Assembly (NCBI RefSeq): GCF_041690465.1
Contig: NZ_JAWLHG010000006.1
Location: 147,132 to 211,131 of the forward strand
Source: Falsiroseomonas sp041690465
GTDB taxonomy: Bacteria > Pseudomonadota > Alphaproteobacteria > Acetobacterales > Acetobacteraceae
DNA length: 64,000 nt
Reading direction: 5' to 3'
This document shows, one piece after another, positions 48,528 to 57,748 of this stretch. A program made the position numbers and the translations under genes. The notes beneath the pieces were generated by a model. That model searched no databases, was not told the DNA's origin, and saw only the letters and a program-made list of their open reading frames with translations. The first letter of the stretch is position 1; every line of letters begins with the position of its first letter.

Positions 48528-49887
48528 CTACCAGCCCAGCGCGTAGCCGGGCCGGCGCGGATCGGCGCCGGCCGTCAGGATGCCTGTGCCGAGGTCAGCG
48601 TGGATTGCGCAGACCGCCCCGGCCCGCCAGATCCGCTCCGGCCACCAGGTCACCTGGTGGCCGCGCGCCGCCAGCGCCTCGCCGGTGGCGCGCGCGATCC
48701 GCGCCTCGATGCAGAGGCGCCCGGGATGGTAGGCGTGCGGCTCGAAGCTGTCCGGGAAGCTGTAGGTGGCGATGCGCGGGTGCTCCACCGCGTCCTGTGG
48801 GTCCATCCCGAACAGCAGCACGTTCAGCAAAGTCTGCAGCATCGCCTGGGTCTGGACGTCGCCGCCCGGCGTGCCGAAAGGCAGCACGAAGCGTCCGGGT
48901 GCGACCGCCATCGCCGGATTCGGGGTGAGTCGCGGCCGCTTCCCAGGGGCGAGCCGGCTCGGATGCCCCGGCGTGGTCCAGGATTGCGAGCCACGGGAAG
49001 AGGGGCAGAGCCCGGTGCCCGGCACGACAGGCGTGTCGTTCGAGACATCGCTCGGCGTGGCGGAGACGGTGTTGCCCCAGCGATCCACGACGCAGATGTA
49101 GGAGGTGTCGCGCGGCAGGTCGCACGGCGGGCCTTCGCGCCACGCCGCCCCGGCGCCCGGTGCCGTGCCACGCGGCGCGGCGCCAGGCGGCGTGCCGGCG
49201 GGCGGCATCTCCGGCCAGGCGCGGGCGGGATCGACCTGCGCGCGGCGCGCGGCGCCATAGACGGGGTCGAGCAGGCCGGCGATCGGCACATCCACGTGGT
49301 TCGGATCACCGTAGAAGGCCTCGCGGTCGGCGAAGGCGAGCTTCCGCGCCTCGGCGATCCAGTGCAGGTAGTCCGCGGAGTTGTGGCCCGCCGCCTGCAG
49401 CGCCGCCGCATCGAGGATGTTGAGCGCCTGCCCCAGGGCCGGCCCCTGGCACCATGGCCCGCAGGTATAGACGTCGGCACCCGCGCATCGTGCCGAAGCG
49501 GGCGAGCGCGGTGATCCAGGCATCCGGTGCGGCGGGCACCACGGTGCGCAGCACGCCATCCGGAATCGCGCCGTTGTGGTTGCGCAGGAACAGCTCGGGA
49601 TCCGTCGCGGCGGGCCAGGTGCCCAGGCCCGCGATGGTCCACACCTCGCCATCGCCCATGCGCAGCATGATCGGCGCGACGCCGGCGACGTTGACGATAT
49701 CCGGTTGCAGCACGCCCAGCGCGATGCCGCCTGCCACTGCCGCATCCACGGCGTTGCCGCCGGCTTCCAGAATGGCGAAGGCGGCATGCGCCGCGCCGTA
49801 ATGGCCTGCCGAGACCATGTGGCGCGTGCCGCGCAGCGCCGGGCGCTGCGCATAGGTCTCACCAGCTTCGCGGGTCGTCATGCTCAT
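48528..49887 (-). pseudogene. ggt: Gamma-glutamyltransferase with an internal deletion and frameshift
   Basis: The first frame (from ATG 49887) reads MVSAGHYGAAHAAFAILEAGGNAVDAAVAGGIAL to DAWITALARFGTM, normal for the GGT large subunit. At about 49480 it jumps to another frame: ADVYTCGPWCQGPALGQALN, then TSYICVVDRWGN with the candidate nucleophile Thr, and FGTPGGDVQTQAML with the oxyanion GG. About 100 residues of the large subunit between GTM and the CGPWCQGP segment are missing. With 450 or so codons in two frames it should be inactive. A substrate clue: GGT acts on gamma-glutamyl compounds such as glutathione. Confidence 0.8.
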
Positions 49888-49898
49888 CGGCGTCGATC

Positions 49899-50605
49899 CT
49901 ACCGTGGCAGGTGGCCGATCCGGTCCATCAGCGCCGTCAGCCGCCGCATGCCGGCCAGCATGGCCTCCGACGCGGCGCCGCGCGAGCCGGGATCAGCGTC
50001 CACTCCGGTGTTGGCCAGCGCCGTCTTCACCGTGGGCTCCGTCACCATCGCCTGCAGCTCCGTGTTCAGCCGCGCCAGCACCGGTTCCGGTGTGCCGGCG
50101 GGCGCGGCCAGCGCATACCAGCCGGCGGAATCATAGCCGGGCACGGTCTCGGCGATGGCGGGGATGTCGGGCGCGCTCGGACTGCGGCGTGCGCTGGTCA
50201 CACCGAGCGCGCGGAAGTGCCCCGCGAGCAGGGTCGGCATGGCCCCGGCCAGACTCGGGCAGTGCAGCTCGATCTGGCCGCTGATCGTGTCCGTCGTCGC
50301 CTGTGCCGTGGAGCTGTAGGGAATCTCCTCCAGCTGGATCTCCGCCATGGATTTCAGCAGCTCCATGCCGATCCAGGATCCGGACCCCGGGCCGGAGGAG
50401 GCATAGCGCAGCCGGCCCGGCGCCTTCTTCGCCTCCGCGATCAGCTCGGTGATCGAACCGATGGTCACGCGCGGCCCGGTGACAAGCACGTTGGGCGCGA
50501 ACCCGATGGTGCCGACCAGCGCGAAATCCTCTACTGGGTTGAAGGCCACCTGGCGGAACAGCCGCGGCGCGATGCTGGTGGAGGTGGACATGAGCAGCAG
50601 CTGCG
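49899..50605 (-). pseudogene. Bug/TctC receptor lacking its N-terminal third
   Basis: The readable part begins LLLMSTSTSIAPRLFRQVAF and continues through APNVLVTGPRVTIGSITELIAEAKKAPG, YASSGPGSGSWIGMELLKSM and PAIAETVPGYDSAGWYALAA, all Bug. The signal peptide and first 90 or so residues are absent because the sequence switches at about 50600 into the AraC-type gene upstream, in a different frame. The remnant has no start codon or signal. Confidence 0.8.
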
Positions 50606-51463
50606 GCCGAGATGTGCGCGGAACAGCCGCTCGAGCTGCCGCACGGAGACGCCTGCGCTGTGGGCGAGCTCCGCGCGCGGCAGCGGATCCTCCAGCGCCT
50701 CCTCCATCTCCGCCAGCACCTGCAGCAGGCCGGGATGGCCGACCTCGTAGCGCTCGCGCAGACTCATCCGCTGCGGCTCGTCCTTGTCGCGCGGACGGGT
50801 ATGCAGGAACCACTCCGCGACCGCGTGCGCCAGCGGCCGTCCGTATTCCGCCTCGATCAGCGCCACCGCCATGTCCAGCGCGGCGGTGCCGCCGGAGCAG
50901 GTGCAGCGCTCGCGGTCGATCTCGTAGAGCGACTGCGTGTGCAGCAGGTCCGGGAAACGCTCCCGCATTGCCGGGATATATTCCCAGTGCGCCGTGCAAC
51001 GGTAACCGGAGAGCAGGCCCGCGCGCGCCAGGATCTCCGTTCCGCCGGAGACGCCTCCGATGCGGATGCCGCGCGACGCCTGGGCGCGCAGCCAGGCGAG
51101 CGTCGCGGGATCCTCGAACTCCGTCGGGTTGCCACCGGCGCAGAGCAGCAGGTCGTCCACCTCGCAAGGCCGGTCGATGCCCTGGTCGGGCAGGATCGCG
51201 ATGCCATTCGAGGCTTCCACCGGGCGGCCATGGGGCGAGATGTGCCGCCAGGTGTAGAGCGCCTCCTCCGCCAGTTCGTTGGCAGCGCGGTAGGGCTCCA
51301 TCGCGCAGCCATAGGCCAGCACCGCGAAGCCCGGGATGAGGAGGAAGCCGATGCGACGCGGTCCGCTGCGCCCGTTGTGCCGCACCGGCACGCGCGGGCG
51401 CCGGTCGCGTCCGCGCGGATCGGGTGGGCCGGAGGTGGCCGGCAGGGAGCGGGCCGTCGCCAT
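50600..51463 (-). pseudogene. GlxA/GbdR-like AraC regulator, truncated in its HTH
   Basis: An N-terminal DJ-1/GATase-1-like domain (RRIGFLLIPGFAVLAYGCAM, ILPDQGIDRPCEVDDLLLCA, GIRIGGVSGGTEILARAGLL) leads to an AraC domain (EEALEDPLPRAELAHSAGVSVRQLERLFRAHLGRS). The coding sequence then breaks off at 50600, before the second HTH, and runs on into a Bug fragment out of frame. In Pseudomonas, GbdR and SouR of this class control betaine and sarcosine genes, so this was likely the regulator of the adjacent sox genes. The start at 51463 has AGGA upstream; 51481 is an alternative. Confidence 0.8.
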
Positions 51464-51496
51464 GGCGTGGATCCTGCCCATATCCCGTGCCGCGCG

Positions 51497-52123
51497 TCAC
51501 GTCGTTGCGGACACCTCGCAGCCGAATTCCGCTGCGGCTTCCAGCACGTCATGCGCCAGGCTCTCGCCGAAGGAGCGGTAGCACGCGATGTGCCAGGCGT
51601 CCTCCGCCGTCGGCGGACGCCAGAGCGTGACGCCCATATGGCCCGCGAGCGTCAGCGCGGCGGCGCCGGGCGGGAAGACCGACTCATCCAGATCGATGGG
51701 GACGAGCTTTGCCAGCATCTCGCGCACGGCAGGGCCGGAGAGCCGCAGCACGGCGCGCGCTCCAGTCAGGTCGGTGACGGAGGCGGCGCCACCTAGCTGG
51801 GCGGCAAGAGCACGCGCAAAGCCGAAGCGCGCGACGTCCTCGCGCCCCGCATCCAGGGCGAGCCACTGTCCAGGCCCGGTCCAGACCAGCTCGAGCGCAC
51901 CGGCGGCGGTGCAGCCGGCGCGCTGCGGCAGAGCCAGGCCGAAGCCATCCAGCAGCGCAATGGCCAAGGCGGCGTCCTGGCCGGCGCGCAGCGCGAGCGA
52001 GGCGGCCGCCAGGTCGCCGCGCTCGGTCACCGCCACACCCGGGGCGCCGTCGGCACGGCCATGCCGGCCCGGCGGCAGATGCCCGGCCAGCGGCGAGCGC
52101 GGTAGCATCGTGAGATCAGCCAC
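51497..52123 (-). CDS. soxG: Sarcosine oxidase gamma subunit SoxG
   Basis: This 208-residue small subunit of heterotetrameric sarcosine oxidase contains LELVWTGPGQWLALD, VTDLTGARAVLRLSGPAVREMLAKLVPIDLDESVFPPG and RSFGESLAHDVLEAAAEFG, SoxG features related to the aminomethyltransferase fold. I start at GTG 52123, which overlaps the soxA stop by 8 bases (GTGGCTGA). It stabilises the complex next to SoxA. Confidence 0.87.
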   Translation of the reverse strand: MADLTMLPRSPLAGHLPPGRHGRADGAPGVAVTERGDLAAASLALRAGQDAALAIALLDGFGLALPQRAGCTAAGALELVWTGPGQWLALDAGREDVARFGFARALAAQLGGAASVTDLTGARAVLRLSGPAVREMLAKLVPIDLDESVFPPGAAALTLAGHMGVTLWRPPTAEDAWHIACYRSFGESLAHDVLEAAAEFGCEVSATT

Positions 52124-55100
52124 GGGTCCGACCTCCCTCCGGATCGACGAAGACTGGCGAACAGACCTCCGCATCCATATCGCCATTGCGCAGGGGATCG
52201 AGCACGCGGATCCGCTGCCCGACGCGCTCCGCGCCGCGATCCAGCAGCGCCAGCGCGATCGGCATGCCGAGCGTCGGCGAGTGGCAGGCCGAGGTCACGT
52301 AGCCCTGGCCGTTCGATGTCACGACCTGCGCCCCGATCTCGTAGAGATGCGCGCCGGCGCGGATCGGCGAGCGCCCGTCCGCCGGCTTCAGCCCGACCAG
52401 CACATGCCGCGCCGGATCCACCAGCGCCGGACGCTCGGCCAGGCGGCGGCCGATGCAGTCCTTCTTCGTGGACACCATCTTCCCGAGGCCGATGTCGCGG
52501 GCCGTGGTCTGCCCGTTCAGCTCCCCGCCGGCCGGATGCCCCTTCTCGATGCGCAGCACGCCGAGCGCCTCGGTGCCATAGGGCGTGACGCCGAGCGGCG
52601 CGCCGCGCGCCATGATGCGCTGCATCGCGGCCTCGCCGTAGTCGCCCGGCACACCGAGCTCATAGGCCAGCTCGCCGGAAAAGGAGAGGCGATACAGGCG
52701 GCACGGCACGCCGGCGACGCTCACCTCGATGCAGGCCATGTGCGGCAGTGCGCCGTTGGAGATGTCCGGCGCGGGATCGATCACCGCCGCCACCAGGTCG
52801 CGCGCACGTGGCCCGGCGATGGAGACCTGCGCCCAGGCATCGGTGACCGAGAGCAGTGAAACGTCCAGGTCCGGCCGCAGCACCTGGTGGCAGAACTCCA
52901 TATGCTGCATCACCTTGCCGGCATTCGCCGTGGTGGTGGTGACGAAGAAGCGGTCGGGCGCGAGGCGCGCGACGGTGCCGTCATCCATCACGAAGCCGTC
53001 TTCGCGCAGCATCACGCCGTAGCGCACGCGACCAACCGCAAGGGTCGAGATCATGTTCCCGTAGACGAGATCGAGCAACGCCGCAGCACCAGGGCCGACC
53101 ACCTCGATCTTGCCGAGGGTGGAGACGTCGCAGACGCCGACGCCGGCGCGCACGGCGAGAGCCTCGCGGTCCACGCTGTCGCGCCAGCCAGCCTCGCCGG
53201 GGCGGGCGTACCATTCGGCGCGGTACCAGGGCCCGACCTCGACGAAGCTGGCGCCGTTCGCGGCGGCCCAGCGATGCAGCGGCGTGCGACGCGCGGGGCG
53301 GAAATGCCGGCCGCGATGCGGGCCGGCAATGGCGCCGATGGCCACCGGCGTCCAGGGCGGGCGATGCGTGGTGGTACCGGTGCCGGGAATGCCGAGGCCG
53401 GTGATGTTGGCCATCACCGCCAGCCCCGTGACATTCGCCGTCTTGCCCTGGTCGGTCGCCATGCCAAGGGTGGTGTAGCGTTTCAGGTGCTCGACGCTGC
53501 GGAAGCCTTCGCGATGCGCCAGCGCGACATCCTTGTCCGTGACGTCGTGCTGGAAATCCACGAAGGCCTTGCCGTGTCCGCGTGGCACGTGGAAGAGCGG
53601 CGCGAGATCGCCCGGCGCGTCCTCCGCCCGCGGAATCGCCGGGCCGTTGCTCGCGAAACCGCAATCCCGCGCGGCCGCCACGCCCTCCCGCGCGCCCTCG
53701 GCCAGGGCGGTATGGGTGGAGAAGCGGCCACGCGCGGCGCCGGCAACGCCCATCCCGGCCGGCAGGTCGCCGGGCACGAAGGCATGGATCGCCTCGTCCC
53801 AGCGCGGCCGGCCGCCCAGATGGCAGGAGAGATGCAGCGAGGGATTCCAGCCACCGGCCATGGCGAGCAGGTCCGCTCCCACGCCCTCCTCGCCGCCCTG
53901 CGCGTTGGCGATCTGCACCGAGACCAGGTGCCGCCCGCCCTGCGTGCCGACTACACGTCCACCGACGACGAGCCGCGCGTCAAGCTGCGAAGCAAGCTGT
54001 GCCTGCGCTGCTGGCACCTCACGCCGTGCATCCACCACGGCCTCGATCCGCGCGCCGGCGCGGGCGAGGTCTGCGACGCTGCGCCAACCATCGTCGCCCG
54101 CGGTGAACACCACCGCACGCGCCCCGGGCAGCACGGCGAAACGGTTGACGTAGCTGCGCACGGCACCGGCGAGCATCACGCCGGGGCGGTCGTTGCCGCC
54201 GAACACTACCGGCCGCTCGATTGCGCCGGCGGCGAGCACGACGCGGCGCGCGACGATTTTCCAGTAGCGCTGCCGCGGCAGATGCGCCGGCGGCTGCGGC
54301 AGGTGGTCGGCCACGCGCTCCAAGGCCGTGACGACACCGCCATCGAGCAGCGCGAAGGCAGTGGTGCGGCGCAGGATCCGCACGCGCGGCAGCGTGGCGA
54401 GTTCCGACTCCACCTGCCGCGCCCATTCGGCGCCGGGGCGGCCATCCACCTCCTCGACTTCCGAGAGCAGCCTTCCGCCGACCGCCACATCCTCCTCCAG
54501 CAGCAACACGCGCGCGCCGGCGCGACCGGCGGCAAGCGCCGCCATGAGGCCGGCCGCACCGCCGCCCACGACCAGCACGTCACAATGCAGATGCGCGCGC
54601 TCGTATCGGTCGGGGTCCGGCCCGTCCGGCGCGCGGCCGAGGCCTGCGGCGCGGCGGATCAGCGGCTCGTAGAGCTTCTCCCAGAAGGAAGCCGGCCACA
54701 TGAACGTCTTGTAGTAGAAGCCCGCCGCGATCAGTGGCGCGAAGAAGCCGTTCACCGCACCGAGGTCTAAGGCGAGCGACGGCCAGCGGTTCTGGCTGCG
54801 CGCCTCCAGCCCCTCGAACAGTTCGATCTGCGTGGCGCGCGTGTTCGGCTCCCGCCGTGCGCCGCTGTGCAGTTCCACCAGCGCGTTCGGCTCCTCCGCG
54901 CCGGCGGAGAGAATGCCGCGCGGACGGTGATACTTGAACGACCGCGCGACCAGCCGCACACCATTTGCCAGCAGCGCCGAGGCCAGCGTGTCGCCGGGAT
55001 TACCGGCGAAGCGCTTTCCGTCGAAGCTGAAGGAGAGGGTACGCGTGCGATCGATCTGGCCGCCGGTCTTCAGCCGCCAGGGTTGCGTGGGCGCTGCCGC

Positions 55101-55154
55101 GCCGCTCGCAAGGTTCTCGCGAGCCGGCGTGACCGGCCCCTGCGGCGCGTTCAT
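52116..55154 (-). CDS. soxA: Sarcosine oxidase alpha subunit SoxA
   Basis: In this 1012-residue protein, residues 30-110 are a ferredoxin-like fold (FDGKRFAGNPGDTLASALLANGVRLVARSFKYHRPRGI). An NAD-binding Rossmann fold follows: CDVLVVGGGAAGLMAALAAGRAGARVLLLEED. The C-terminal 400 residues are GcvT-like and bind tetrahydrofolate, accepting formaldehyde from sarcosine. With SoxB, D and G it converts sarcosine to glycine and 5,10-methylene-THF plus H2O2. The start at MNAPQGP overlaps soxD (ATGA). Length is normal for the family. Confidence 0.95.
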   Translation of the reverse strand: MNAPQGPVTPARENLASGAAAPTQPWRLKTGGQIDRTRTLSFSFDGKRFAGNPGDTLASALLANGVRLVARSFKYHRPRGILSAGAEEPNALVELHSGARREPNTRATQIELFEGLEARSQNRWPSLALDLGAVNGFFAPLIAAGFYYKTFMWPASFWEKLYEPLIRRAAGLGRAPDGPDPDRYERAHLHCDVLVVGGGAAGLMAALAAGRAGARVLLLEEDVAVGGRLLSEVEEVDGRPGAEWARQVESELATLPRVRILRRTTAFALLDGGVVTALERVADHLPQPPAHLPRQRYWKIVARRVVLAAGAIERPVVFGGNDRPGVMLAGAVRSYVNRFAVLPGARAVVFTAGDDGWRSVADLARAGARIEAVVDARREVPAAQAQLASQLDARLVVGGRVVGTQGGRHLVSVQIANAQGGEEGVGADLLAMAGGWNPSLHLSCHLGGRPRWDEAIHAFVPGDLPAGMGVAGAARGRFSTHTALAEGAREGVAAARDCGFASNGPAIPRAEDAPGDLAPLFHVPRGHGKAFVDFQHDVTDKDVALAHREGFRSVEHLKRYTTLGMATDQGKTANVTGLAVMANITGLGIPGTGTTTHRPPWTPVAIGAIAGPHRGRHFRPARRTPLHRWAAANGASFVEVGPWYRAEWYARPGEAGWRDSVDREALAVRAGVGVCDVSTLGKIEVVGPGAAALLDLVYGNMISTLAVGRVRYGVMLREDGFVMDDGTVARLAPDRFFVTTTTANAGKVMQHMEFCHQVLRPDLDVSLLSVTDAWAQVSIAGPRARDLVAAVIDPAPDISNGALPHMACIEVSVAGVPCRLYRLSFSGELAYELGVPGDYGEAAMQRIMARGAPLGVTPYGTEALGVLRIEKGHPAGGELNGQTTARDIGLGKMVSTKKDCIGRRLAERPALVDPARHVLVGLKPADGRSPIRAGAHLYEIGAQVVTSNGQGYVTSACHSPTLGMPIALALLDRGAERVGQRIRVLDPLRNGDMDAEVCSPVFVDPEGGRTRG

Positions 55155-55411
55155 GCCGGCGTCTCCCGCGCCGCGCGCACGCCGATCACGGCATGGGTCC
55201 AGGTATCGCGCTCCACCACCAGCCAAGTGCGGCAGCCATGCTGGTGATGCCACAACTCGCGATGGACGCCGCGGGCGTTCTCGCGCTCATGCACATAGGC
55301 GACCCACGCCTCAAGCGGCGCATCGGGCGCGGGGCGCACGGGATCGGCGGCGCCGAGCACGGTGAACTCGTCATTGCCGCGCTCGCCGCAGTGAGGGCAG
55401 GTGATTCGCAT
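55151..55411 (-). CDS. soxD: Sarcosine oxidase delta subunit SoxD
   Basis: This 86-residue subunit binds zinc: ITCPHCGERGNDEF has the C-x2-C pair, and HQHGCRTWLVVERDT the third Cys and His. ELWHHQHGCRTW is the typical SoxD segment. It lies between soxB and soxA as in other soxBDAG operons, 10 bases after soxB. Confidence 0.95.
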   Translation of the reverse strand: MRITCPHCGERGNDEFTVLGAADPVRPAPDAPLEAWVAYVHERENARGVHRELWHHQHGCRTWLVVERDTWTHAVIGVRAARETPA

Positions 55412-55421
55412 GGTGGCGCTC

Positions 55422-56672
55422 TCAGTGAAGGTTCGCCTGGGCGCCGGCACCCTTCTCGTCCAGCACCGCGCCGGTGGCGAAGCGGTCGAGGCGGAAGCCG
55501 GCATTCAGCGCATGCGGCGCGCAGGTGGCGATGGTGTGCGCGAAGCACCAGCCCGAGGCGGGCGTCGCCTTGAACCCCCCATAGCACCAGCCGCAATTGA
55601 GGAAGAGACCGTCGATCGGCGTGCGGTCGATGATGGGCGAGCCATCCATGCTCATGTCCATCACGCCGCCCCATTGGCGCAGGTAGCGCAGGCGGGAGAA
55701 GGCGGGAAACAGCGCAACGCCGCTCTCCATCACCTCCTCCACAGCCGGCAGGCTGCCGCGCTGGGCGTACGTGTTGTAGCCGTCGATATCACCGCCGAAA
55801 ACCAGGCCCCCCTTGTCGGACTGGCTGACGTAGAAGTGCCCCGCGCCGAAGGTGACGACCATGTCGAGCACCGGTTTCACCGCCTCGCTGACGAAGGCCT
55901 GCAGCACATGCGTCTCGATCGGCAGGCGCAGCCCGGCCATGGCGGCGACGCGGCCCGAATTGCCGGCCGCCGCAAGCCCGACGCGCTTCGCGCCGATGAA
56001 GCCGCGCGTGGTCTCGACGCCGGTGACGCGGCCGGCTTCCACGCGAATGCCGGCCACCTCCGTGTGCTGCAGGATGTCCACGCCGCGGCGGTCCGCGGCG
56101 CGCGCATAGCCCCACGCGACGGCGTCGTGCCGTACGGTGCCGCCGCGCCGTTGCAGCAGGCCGCCCTTCACCGGGAAGCGGGCGCTGTCCATGTCGATGC
56201 CGGGCACCATGGCGCGCACCGCCGCGGCGTCCAGCAGTTCCGCATCCACGCCCGCCAGCCGCATCGCATTGCCGCGACGCGCATAGGCGTCGCGCTGCGA
56301 ATCGGAGTGGTATAGGTTCAGCACGCCGCGCTGCGAGACCATGGCGTTGTAGTTGATGTCCTGCTCCAGCCCTTCCCATAGCTGCAGCGACTTCTCGTAG
56401 AAGTGCGTGTTTGCCGGCAGCAAGTAGTTGGAGCGGATGATCGTGGTGTTCCGCCCGACATTGCCGGAGCCGACATAGCCCTTCTCCAGCACGGCGACGT
56501 CGGTGATGCCGTGCTCCTTCGCCAGATAGTAGGCGGTGGCCAGCCCATGCCCGCCGCCGCCGACGATCAGCGTGTCATAGAAGGGCTTCGGCGGCGGGTC
56601 GCGCCACGCCGGAGTCCAAAGCCTGTTGCCGGTGACGGCATTCTTCAGGAGGCTGAAGATCGAGTAGTGCAT
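55422..56672 (-). CDS. soxB: Sarcosine oxidase beta subunit SoxB
   Basis: This 416-residue flavoprotein carries out the oxidation of sarcosine. The FAD site is DTLIVGGGGHGLATAYYLAK, with EKGYVGSGNVGRNTTIIRSNYL. H182 in VRHDAVAWGYARA aligns with the His that binds FMN covalently in known enzymes (from memory). QWGGVMDMSMDGSPIIDRTP and NCGWCYGGFKATPASG are family-specific. The start is MHYSIFSLLKNAVTGNR, a usual SoxB N-terminus. First gene of soxBDAG, 82 bases after the dipeptidase stop. Confidence 0.96.
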   Translation of the reverse strand: MHYSIFSLLKNAVTGNRLWTPAWRDPPPKPFYDTLIVGGGGHGLATAYYLAKEHGITDVAVLEKGYVGSGNVGRNTTIIRSNYLLPANTHFYEKSLQLWEGLEQDINYNAMVSQRGVLNLYHSDSQRDAYARRGNAMRLAGVDAELLDAAAVRAMVPGIDMDSARFPVKGGLLQRRGGTVRHDAVAWGYARAADRRGVDILQHTEVAGIRVEAGRVTGVETTRGFIGAKRVGLAAAGNSGRVAAMAGLRLPIETHVLQAFVSEAVKPVLDMVVTFGAGHFYVSQSDKGGLVFGGDIDGYNTYAQRGSLPAVEEVMESGVALFPAFSRLRYLRQWGGVMDMSMDGSPIIDRTPIDGLFLNCGWCYGGFKATPASGWCFAHTIATCAPHALNAGFRLDRFATGAVLDEKGAGAQANLH

Positions 56673-56754
56673 GTGCCCTGTTCCTCGGGGCGAAGTTTCG
56701 CAGGACCGCGCCGCTGCCCTTGCCTGCCGGCGACTTGGCCTTGCCCGCGACCGA

Positions 56755-57690
56755 CTAGCCGCCCCAGACCTCGCCCAGGAAGCGCAGCCAGTTCTCGCCC
56801 AGCACGCCACGGATCCGCGTCTCGCTCCAGCCGCGGCGCTGCATGGCACGGGTGAGATTCGGGTAATCCGCCAGCGTCTCCAGCCCCTTGACGAAGGGCG
56901 CGGTGCCGCGCGTGGGCACCATCCGGCGTGCATAGCCCTTGTCGTGACGCAGCCAATCGAAGAAGTCCTCGCCGTAATCCTCGGTGAAGTCGGTGCCGAT
57001 GCCGACATTCCCCTCACCGCAGAGGTTGATCACGTATTCGAAGACGTCGATGCAGTCGTCCAGCGTGCTCGCCGCACCGGTCTTCATGAATGGCGGATAG
57101 GTGGTGACGCCGACGAAGCCGCCGCACTCCACGATGAAGCGCAGCGCCGCGTCCGACTTGTTGCGCGGATGATCGTAGAGCCCTGCCGGGCAGATATGCG
57201 AATAGGCGCAAGGCTTCTTCGAATGCCTGATCGCGTCGTCCGCCGTCCTCGCCCCGACATGGGAAAGGTCCACCAGCATGCCGAGGCGGTTCATTTCCTC
57301 CACCACCTCGCGCCCGAAGCCGGAAAGGCCGCTGTCATTCTCCTCCCAGCAGCCGGCGCCGACCAGGTTCTGCGTGTTGTAGGTGAGTTGCACCACCCCG
57401 ACGCCGAGCGCCTTGAACAGCTGCAGCGTGTCCAGCCGGTCCTCGATCGCGGAGGTGTTCTGGAAGCCCAGGATGATGCCGACCTTGCCGAGTTCCTTTG
57501 CCTTGCGGATGTCGGCGACGGAGTGGACCTGCATGAGGATGTCGGGCTGGTCGGAGATCGCACACTTGAACCTGGCGATGTTCAGCATCGTGTCTCGGAA
57601 ATTCTCCCAGACGCAAACCGTGCAGTTCGCTGCGGTGAGTCCGCCGCGCTGCATGTTGGCATAGACCTTGGGGCTCCACTTCGAGACCAC
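56755..57690 (-). CDS. Membrane-dipeptidase-type peptidase (peptidase M19-like), with upstream amber codon
   Basis: This 311-codon open frame belongs to the renal-dipeptidase (M19) family. Family marks are GGLTAANCTVCVWENF, IILGFQNTSAIEDRLDTLQ, LTYNTQNLVGAGC, MLVDLSHVGARTADDAIRHS, YSHICPAGLYDHPRNKSD and VGIGTDFTEDYG. A natural start would be ATG 57735 (MDDYLHRN), but its ninth codon is TAG (57709-57711), followed in frame by VLIDGLVVSKWS, which looks native. Translation might restart at GTG 57690, losing the first metal-site region. M19 homologues sit in Pseudomonas betaine/sarcosine clusters. Function here is uncertain. Confidence 0.75.
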   Translation of the reverse strand: MVSKWSPKVYANMQRGGLTAANCTVCVWENFRDTMLNIARFKCAISDQPDILMQVHSVADIRKAKELGKVGIILGFQNTSAIEDRLDTLQLFKALGVGVVQLTYNTQNLVGAGCWEENDSGLSGFGREVVEEMNRLGMLVDLSHVGARTADDAIRHSKKPCAYSHICPAGLYDHPRNKSDAALRFIVECGGFVGVTTYPPFMKTGAASTLDDCIDVFEYVINLCGEGNVGIGTDFTEDYGEDFFDWLRHDKGYARRMVPTRGTAPFVKGLETLADYPNLTRAMQRRGWSETRIRGVLGENWLRFLGEVWGG

Positions 57691-57748
57691 GAGGCCGTCG
57701 ATCAGAACCTAGTTCCGGTGCAGATAATCGTCCATGAGGGGATGCCTT

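Noticed and set aside
57709..57711. TAG read as a pyrrolysine or other recoded codon
   Set aside because: Nothing nearby suggests a recoding system, and a plain nonsense change is simpler.
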